Below are positions 59,785 through 64,000 of a stretch of DNA of 64,000 nt, one piece after another. The position numbers and the translations under genes were made by a program. Origin of the DNA: Nocardia vinacea (lineage in GTDB: Bacteria > Actinomycetota > Actinomycetes > Mycobacteriales > Mycobacteriaceae); NCBI RefSeq assembly GCF_035920345.1, contig NZ_CP109149.1, forward strand, positions 4,898,001 to 4,962,000, in the 5' to 3' direction. Numbering within the stretch: position 1 is the first letter of the stretch; each line of letters opens with the position of its first letter. Below the pieces are notes generated by a model that saw only the letters and a program-made list of their open reading frames with translations, ran no database searches and was not told the DNA's origin.

Positions 59785-60951
59785 ATGAACGACAACACAT
59801 TTCCCGTACCAGAAGACGGGGACGCGGCGGCCGAGACCGCTCAGCACCCCGTACGATCCGTCAGCGGCATCCTCGATGTCGCCGACAACCGCGCCGCCGC
59901 CCTCCGGGTCGACGGCTACCTTCCCGGCCCGCGTGACGTGCACGTGCCGCCCCGGCTCATCCGCGAATTCGGTTTGCGCCATGGCGATTTCATTGTCGGC
60001 ACCGCCGAACCAGCACGCAGCGGCAAGCTCGACCCGATGGTCCGCATCGAATCGGTCAACGGGCAGGATCCCAAGCGCGCGCGGCCCAGCTTCGCGGACC
60101 TCGTCCCGATCTACCCCAACCAGCGGTTGCGCCTGGAGACCGAACCGCATGCCATGACGACGCGGGTCACCGACCTGGTCATGCCCATCGGCAAGGGGCA
60201 GCGCGCACTCATCGTCGCACCGCCCAAGGCGGGCAAAACCTCTGTGCTGCAAGCGATCGCGCACGGTATCGCGAAGAACCACCCGGAGTGCGAACTGATG
60301 CTCGTACTGGTCGGCGAGCGTCCCGAGGAGGTTACCGATCTGGCCAGGTCGGTACCCGCCGACGTCGCCGCCGCCACCTTCGACCAAACTCCGCGCGAGC
60401 AGATCGCATTGGCCGAACTCGCCATCGAACATGCCAAGCGCCTAGCCGAAATGGGCAGGGATGTCGTCGTACTGCTCGACTCGCTGACCCGCCTCGCCCG
60501 TGCGTACAACAACGCCGCCCCGTCCTCCGGGCGGGTGCTCTCCGGTGGCGTCGATGCCGCCGCGCTCTCGCCGCCGAAGAAGTTCCTTGGCGCCGCACGC
60601 AATTTCGAGAACGGCGGCTCGCTCACCATTATCGCCACCGCCCTGGTGGAGACCGGTTCGCTGGCCGACACCGTGATCTTCGAGGAGTACAAGGGCACCG
60701 GCAATGCCGAGCTGAAACTGGATCGCGCGACCGCGAGCCGCCGGGTCTTCCCTGCCGTCGATATCGCGCAGTCCAGCACTCGCAAGGACGAATTGCTGCT
60801 CACCCCGGACGAATTGGCGGCCACCCAGCTGTTGCGCCGCACCCTCGCCGCGGTGGACGGTCAGCAGTCCACCGACCTGCTGCTGGAGGGCCTGCGCCAG
60901 GCTCCGACCAATGCGGAATTCCTGGCTCAACTCGGCGCCAAGCGGCACTGA
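59785..60951 (+). CDS. rho: Transcription termination factor Rho, compact second copy
   Basis: A 388-residue Rho-type hexameric helicase. Walker A is RALIVAPPKAGKTSVLQAIA, Walker B VVVLLDSLTRLARAYNN, the R-loop region ENGGSLTIIATALVETGSLA, and KGTGNAELKLDR is conserved, so the motor looks intact. It lacks the long basic N-terminal extension of the main actinobacterial Rho (over 600 residues), and the cold-shock RNA site is altered: the aromatic GFGF/YAFV position reads DNRAAALRVDGYLPG. It is therefore probably an extra paralog with changed RNA binding. ATG 59785 has AAAGGA 6 bp upstream. Confidence 0.92.
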   Translation: MNDNTFPVPEDGDAAAETAQHPVRSVSGILDVADNRAAALRVDGYLPGPRDVHVPPRLIREFGLRHGDFIVGTAEPARSGKLDPMVRIESVNGQDPKRARPSFADLVPIYPNQRLRLETEPHAMTTRVTDLVMPIGKGQRALIVAPPKAGKTSVLQAIAHGIAKNHPECELMLVLVGERPEEVTDLARSVPADVAAATFDQTPREQIALAELAIEHAKRLAEMGRDVVVLLDSLTRLARAYNNAAPSSGRVLSGGVDAAALSPPKKFLGAARNFENGGSLTIIATALVETGSLADTVIFEEYKGTGNAELKLDRATASRRVFPAVDIAQSSTRKDELLLTPDELAATQLLRRTLAAVDGQQSTDLLLEGLRQAPTNAEFLAQLGAKRH

Positions 60952-61019
60952 TCCGCTTGACACGTCTCCATTAAGGCTCCTTTAAGGCCCTGTCAAGCTC
61001 TCCGAGGAATATTTGTTAC

Positions 61020-61067
61020 AGCCCGATCGGGCCTGTCTTCGGAGGGGGAGACAGGGCCGGTCGGGCT
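61020..61067. terminator. Hairpin terminator between rho and the convergent hydrolase gene
   Basis: AGCCCGATCGGGCCTGTC and GACAGGGCCGGTCGGGCT form 18-bp arms with three imperfect pairs around a 12-base loop. It lies between the convergent stops at 60951 and 61089. Further upstream, GCTTGACA and TGTCAAGC (60956-61000) make a second, looser inverted repeat. Confidence 0.75.
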
Positions 61068-61088
61068 CTCGTCGTATTCGGTTCGGGC

Positions 61089-61847
61089 TCAGCCTAATTC
61101 GGAGGCGAACAGCTCGGCGGTGCGCCGCCACGAATCCGCAGCGGCGGCTTCGTCGTACGGCTCCCGGTCGGGGAAGAAGAAGGCGTGCTTCGTGCCCGGG
61201 TAGACCACCGATTCGTGCCGCACACCGGCCTGATTCAAGGCCGCCTCGACTTGTTCGCGCTGTTCGGCATCGATGACGTGATCGAGTTCGGCGAAGAACA
61301 GCAGCAGCCGCACATCGCCCTTGGCAATGGTTTCGGTCGCGGCGAGCAGCGGCTCCGGCCTGCTCAGCGCGGTGCCCGCCGTGGTCAGCCAGCCGGGGTA
61401 GAAAATGGCCGCGGCATCCAGGTCCAATCGGGTGGCTGCGAAGTAGGCCAGATGGCCGCCGAGGCTGAAGCCGAGCACACCGGTCTTATCGGTGGCAGCG
61501 CCGTACTCGCGGGCATAGGCAATTGCGGCCCGGAAGTCGGCCTCGACACCGTCTCGGGTGAGCTCACCGAGCAGACCGAAGGCACGCGTCCGGTTCTCAT
61601 CGGTCTCGGCCAGACCCGCAGCCGTCTCCGGACCCGAGCGGTGATAGACGTTCACCACGAAGGCAACATAGCCGAGCTCCGCGACCCGATCGACAATCCG
61701 CCGTGCATCCTCGGTGAGTCCCCACAACTCGGCGCCGACCAAGACGGCCGGAAATGCGCTGTCACCCTCCGGGCGAGCCAGATAGCCGGTGAGCGATGAG
61801 CCGTCCACATCGAGGTCGAACTGCCGAGAAACGATCTTGTAGGTCAT
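61089..61847 (-). CDS. Dienelactone hydrolase family protein
   Basis: A 252-residue alpha/beta hydrolase. The nucleophile elbow is KTGVLGFSLGGHLAYF, the acid FFAELDHVIDAEQ and the histidine YPGTKHAFFFPDRE, all in DLH order. The nucleophile is Ser, whereas classical dienelactone hydrolase uses Cys (GFCxGG), so the substrate is likely a different ester or lactone. ATG 61847 follows a strong hairpin, so it is separate from the doxX transcript. Confidence 0.87.
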   Translation of the reverse strand: MTYKIVSRQFDLDVDGSSLTGYLARPEGDSAFPAVLVGAELWGLTEDARRIVDRVAELGYVAFVVNVYHRSGPETAAGLAETDENRTRAFGLLGELTRDGVEADFRAAIAYAREYGAATDKTGVLGFSLGGHLAYFAATRLDLDAAAIFYPGWLTTAGTALSRPEPLLAATETIAKGDVRLLLFFAELDHVIDAEQREQVEAALNQAGVRHESVVYPGTKHAFFFPDREPYDEAAAADSWRRTAELFASELG

Positions 61848-61914
61848 GGGATACAGCCTATGACCGTGCGTGGTCCGCGGCACCCCTCCATTGGGCACCA
61901 GCCTCGATACAGCA

Positions 61915-61951
61915 CAGTGCCCGGCACACCGAATCGGTGTGCCGGGCACTG
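61915..61951. terminator. Perfect 18-bp hairpin between doxX and the hydrolase gene
   Basis: CAGTGCCCGGCACACCGA and its exact complement flank a single central A. It begins 11 bp past the DoxX stop on the minus strand. With no loop to speak of, it is also a candidate cruciform or binding site. Confidence 0.75.
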
Positions 61952-61961
61952 GTTTCGCGGA

Positions 61962-62399
61962 TCAGCCGAGCAGTACGAGCGCCGCCGCGCCGAGGAAGAT
62001 GCCCTGCACGATGGTGCGTAGCGGTAGCGGCATGGTCTTGATGCCGATATCCGCCCGTGCCGCACGGATATTCGCGGGGAACATCACGATCAGCAGCAGG
62101 ATCAGGCCCGCAGCAGCCAGTTTGGCGATGGGCGGGATCAAAAGCCCTACTGCGCCACCGATTTCGAGCAAGCCGGTGAAGGTCACCCAGCCCGCCGGAT
62201 TGGGCAGCCGCGGCGGCACCATGGCGATCAGTGCGCCGCGCTTCGGCTCGACGAAGTGCGCGCTCGAGGTGAGGGCGAACATCGCGGCCAGCCCGAGTGC
62301 GGCGGCGTGCGGCCAGGAGTCGAGCCAACCGAGGTTGCCGAGCCAGCCGATGAACCGAGCGAGTCCGGCGATGACGATGAGTACAACCAGCGGTGCCAT
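61962..62399 (-). CDS. DoxX family membrane protein
   Basis: A 145-residue membrane protein with four predicted helices and the DoxX pattern: LTSSAHFVEPKRGALIAMVP in the first loop and GLLEIGGAVGLLIPPIAKLA in the second helix. DoxX proteins are linked to quinone-dependent redox and thiol stress. ATG 62399 has AGGAG 6 bp upstream. It is divergent from a TetR gene, and the shared promoter region has tandem repeats that overlap likely promoter elements. Confidence 0.87.
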   Translation of the reverse strand: MAPLVVLIVIAGLARFIGWLGNLGWLDSWPHAAALGLAAMFALTSSAHFVEPKRGALIAMVPPRLPNPAGWVTFTGLLEIGGAVGLLIPPIAKLAAAGLILLLIVMFPANIRAARADIGIKTMPLPLRTIVQGIFLGAAALVLLG

Positions 62400-62428
62400 C
62401 AGAGTCTCCTGTGGGTCGAGCACCAAAT

Positions 62429-62480
62429 CTTGACAGTGGCTAGATTAGGTCTGAGCGGGAAACTTGTCAATGGCTAGATT
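62429..62480. promoter_or_regulatory. Tandem 18-bp direct repeats in the doxX/TetR divergent promoter
   Basis: CTTGACAGTGGCTAGATT (62429-62446) and CTTGTCAATGGCTAGATT (62463-62480) agree at 16 of 18 positions with starts 34 bp apart. Each contains a TTGACA-like hexamer and the second ends close to the TetR start. They are likely binding sites of the adjacent TetR protein. Confidence 0.6.
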
Positions 62481-62498
62481 TTGGGCGAACATCGAGAC

Positions 62499-63068
62499 AT
62501 GGCGAAGAGCGGCTATCACCACGGCGATCTGCGGGCCACCATCCTGGCCGCGGCCGCCGATCAGATCGCGACCGACGGTGTCGACGCGGTATCCCTGCGC
62601 GGGCTGGCCCGCCGGGCCGATGTCTCGCACGCGGCCCCCGCGCACCACTTCGGTGATCGCGCGGGACTATTGACCGCACTTGCTATCGAAGGTTTCGGCC
62701 TGCTCGCCGAGCAGTTGGCCGCAGCCGGACCGGAACTCCGCGAGGTCGCGGTCGCCTACACGCGCTTCGCCCGCGAACATCCCGGCCATTTCGATGTGAT
62801 GTTCCGGCGCGAACTCCTGCACGCCGACGACGAGCGCCTGGTCGCCGCCCGCACCGCGGCGGGTGCGGCGCTGCGCTCCGGGGTCTCGGTCATGCAGCCC
62901 GACAACACCGTTGAGCAGCAACAAGCCACCCGCCTCGCCGCCTGGTCGCTGGTCCACGGCTTCGCGGCCCTGTGGCGCGAAGGGGCACTACAGGATTCGA
63001 CACTCGGTGACAGCTCTGATCCGGAAACCCTGGCCCGCCGGATGATCGCCACCGTCCACTTCGAATGA
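62499..63068 (+). CDS. TetR family transcriptional regulator
   Basis: A 189-residue repressor beginning MAKSGYHHGDLRATILAAAA, the form of the TetR_C_11-type group, with HTH LRGLARRADVSHAAPAHHFG and a C-terminal helical domain with RREHxxHADD-like sequence (FRRELLHADDERL). ATG 62499 is preferred over TTG 62481, which lies at the edge of the direct repeat. It probably controls doxX and itself. Confidence 0.9.
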   Translation: MAKSGYHHGDLRATILAAAADQIATDGVDAVSLRGLARRADVSHAAPAHHFGDRAGLLTALAIEGFGLLAEQLAAAGPELREVAVAYTRFAREHPGHFDVMFRRELLHADDERLVAARTAAGAALRSGVSVMQPDNTVEQQQATRLAAWSLVHGFAALWREGALQDSTLGDSSDPETLARRMIATVHFE

Positions 63069-63105
63069 CTACGGCCCGTTCGCCTTGGGCCGTAAATTCT
63101 CTGGC

Positions 63106-63471
63106 ATGGATATCCACGCCTACCCCACCGAGGCGAGCACCCCCGTGGATCTCGCCGAGGCACAACGCCTCGCCGACCACTACCTGTCCACCGATGACGG
63201 CATCAGCAACCTGCTCACCGAATTCGACGCGGGGTTCACCGTCGTCGCCATCTTCCCGCCCGCACCGGGTATCGACCCACACAAACCCCCACTACCCCCG
63301 ACCATCGGCGGTTCGGTCTGCGTCATCGACAAACCCACCGGCGCCATCTCCTACTGGCCCACCTACCCCACCCCCGTGATCGCCGAACAGTACACGCAGG
63401 CAATGCAATCCGGCCGCCTGATCATCGAGGATGGTTGGCCGGAAGACGACGACGCCCCTGAAGACGACTGA
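63106..63471 (+). CDS. Small hypothetical protein (immunity-protein/YrhB-like)
   Basis: A 121-residue acidic protein. GGSVCVIDKPTGAISYWPTY is the pattern of small YrhB/Imm35-type domains found in actinobacterial immunity or toxin-tail proteins, and the C-terminus is strongly acidic (WPEDDDAPEDD). No toxin gene is adjacent, so a role in immunity is only a family-based guess. ATG 63106 has no strong ribosome binding site. Confidence 0.6.
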   Translation: MDIHAYPTEASTPVDLAEAQRLADHYLSTDDGISNLLTEFDAGFTVVAIFPPAPGIDPHKPPLPPTIGGSVCVIDKPTGAISYWPTYPTPVIAEQYTQAMQSGRLIIEDGWPEDDDAPEDD

Positions 63472-63472
63472 G

Positions 63473-63568
63473 GTGTACCCCGAGCCGGGTCAGGTACTGC
63501 ACTTCTCCGACGACCCGACGATCGAGCGGTTTGTCCCGCGCATCGCGGCGACCGCTGGGATGCGGTGA
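63473..63568 (+). pseudogene. N-terminal remnant of a DUF6886-type gene
   Basis: From GTG 63473 the frame reads YPEPGQVLHFSDDPTIERFV then PRIAATAGMR and stops after 31 residues. The start matches DUF6886 family proteins (pattern PxPGxVLHFSEDPTIxxFxPHVAAT), which are several times longer. Nothing downstream to 63619 continues the homology, so this is a 3'-truncated fragment. Confidence 0.55.
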
Positions 63569-63619
63569 CCGGAAGCTTTCTCGGCTTCAGTGGGATTCGG
63601 ACGGGGGCGTGCCCGCGGA

Positions 63620-64000
63620 CTAGGCGAGGTGGGTGGTGATGGTGGTGCGGTCGGCTTCGGTGGCTGGAAGTTGCAGCACCAGAAGGAGATCCGGGTTTTC
63701 GACTAGGCGGAGTTGGAACAGCTCGAGGTTCATGGGGCCCGCTTCGGGGTGGTCGATGCCGATGGTGGCGGCGCGGAAGTCCTGGACCGGGTATTCCGAC
63801 CACCACGTGCGGAATTCGGGGCTGGCTTCGGTCAGGGCGGCGACGATGGCGGTGAGGCGGGGGTCGTCGGGGCGGCGGCCGACGAGGGCGCGGAATTGGC
63901 TCAGGACTGCGCGGGCCGCTGATTCCCAGTTGCGCATGGCGGCGCGGTTCCCTTTGTGGGTGAACATCATCCAGAGCATGTTGCGGCGATCCGGGTCGAG
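63620..64000 (-). CDS. XRE-family regulator with MmyB-like ligand-binding domain (partial)
   Basis: Only the C-terminal part is in the window; the frame is open through the right edge. DPDRRNMLWMMFT, then TWWSEYPVQDFRAATIGIDH and MNLELFQLRLVENPDLLLVL match the MmyB-like domain that follows a helix-turn-helix in many actinobacterial XRE regulators. The DNA-binding part lies beyond 64000. Such genes are usually divergent from a short-chain dehydrogenase or similar target, which cannot be checked here. Confidence 0.87.
   Translation of the reverse strand, partial: LDPDRRNMLWMMFTHKGNRAAMRNWESAARAVLSQFRALVGRRPDDPRLTAIVAALTEASPEFRTWWSEYPVQDFRAATIGIDHPEAGPMNLELFQLRLVENPDLLLVLQLPATEADRTTITTHLA

Overview
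The window is high-GC actinobacterial DNA, most likely from Nocardia or a close relative in the Mycobacteriales. The main evidence is gene order. The left part (THUMP-like methyltransferase, methyltransferase, enoyl-CoA hydratase, Nudix, ABC ATPase, serB, ctaD, fecB) and the nrdF, nrdE-nrdI-nrdH, FMN reductase and TetR genes follow the order I recall for Mycobacterium tuberculosis Rv3037c to Rv3055. A DesA3-like desaturase, an MmpL transporter and a mycolic-acid-type cyclopropane synthase fit the same group. The genus call is inference; no rRNA or tRNA gene was seen.

Layout. 1-9165: a mostly minus-strand housekeeping block. 9455-29754: an accessory block between the ctaD/fecB and nrdF landmarks. 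It holds a two-domain VOC protein, the iron-siderophore lipoprotein FecB, an orphan 152-residue fragment of an adenylation domain, a 4438-residue three-module NRPS (C-A-T-E / C-A-T / C-A-T-E-TE), a decayed family 2 glycosyltransferase translationally coupled to the NRPS stop, an exported intradiol-dioxygenase-like lipoprotein, a truncated DUF7144 gene beside an IS200/IS605-like hairpin, and an MmpL exporter. 30193-35123: nrdF, desaturase, patatin-like lipase and a PucR-type regulator, then about 1 kb of decayed sequence. 36120-40097: MgtE, HAD-like protein, luciferase-like oxidoreductase, RDD protein. 40162-46023: nrdHIE, FMN reductase/TetR divergent pair, NH3-dependent NadE, DUF1003 protein. 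46277-50437: a molybdenum cofactor cluster (moaD, moaA, moeA, fused moaC-moaB, moaE). 50586-64000: AraC regulator, CobW-type GTPase, N-acetylmuramoyl-L-alanine amidase, ECF sigma factor, SDR, MFS, thioesterase, cyclopropane synthase, a second compact Rho, dienelactone-hydrolase-like protein, DoxX/TetR pair, and a partial MmyB-type regulator at the right edge.

The most interesting part is 9455-29754. The first condensation domain resembles that of EntF, which joins an aryl or acyl cap to the first amino acid. The first adenylation pocket resembles hydroxyornithine-type codes, and FecB and MmpL flank the cluster. A capped tripeptide, possibly siderophore-like, is therefore a reasonable but unproven product. 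The last epimerization domain has lost its catalytic histidine, the glycosyltransferase is dead, and the adenylation fragment stands alone between a large palindromic repeat and a terminator.

Two families of dispersed palindromic repeats were found. A 24-bp hairpin occurs four times, twice inside coding sequence (fecB and the CobW gene). A longer element of about 95-160 bp occurs twice, and its second copy contains the small hairpin as a nested insertion. NrdR-like boxes precede both ribonucleotide reductase loci, and several strong palindromes in divergent promoters are operator candidates.
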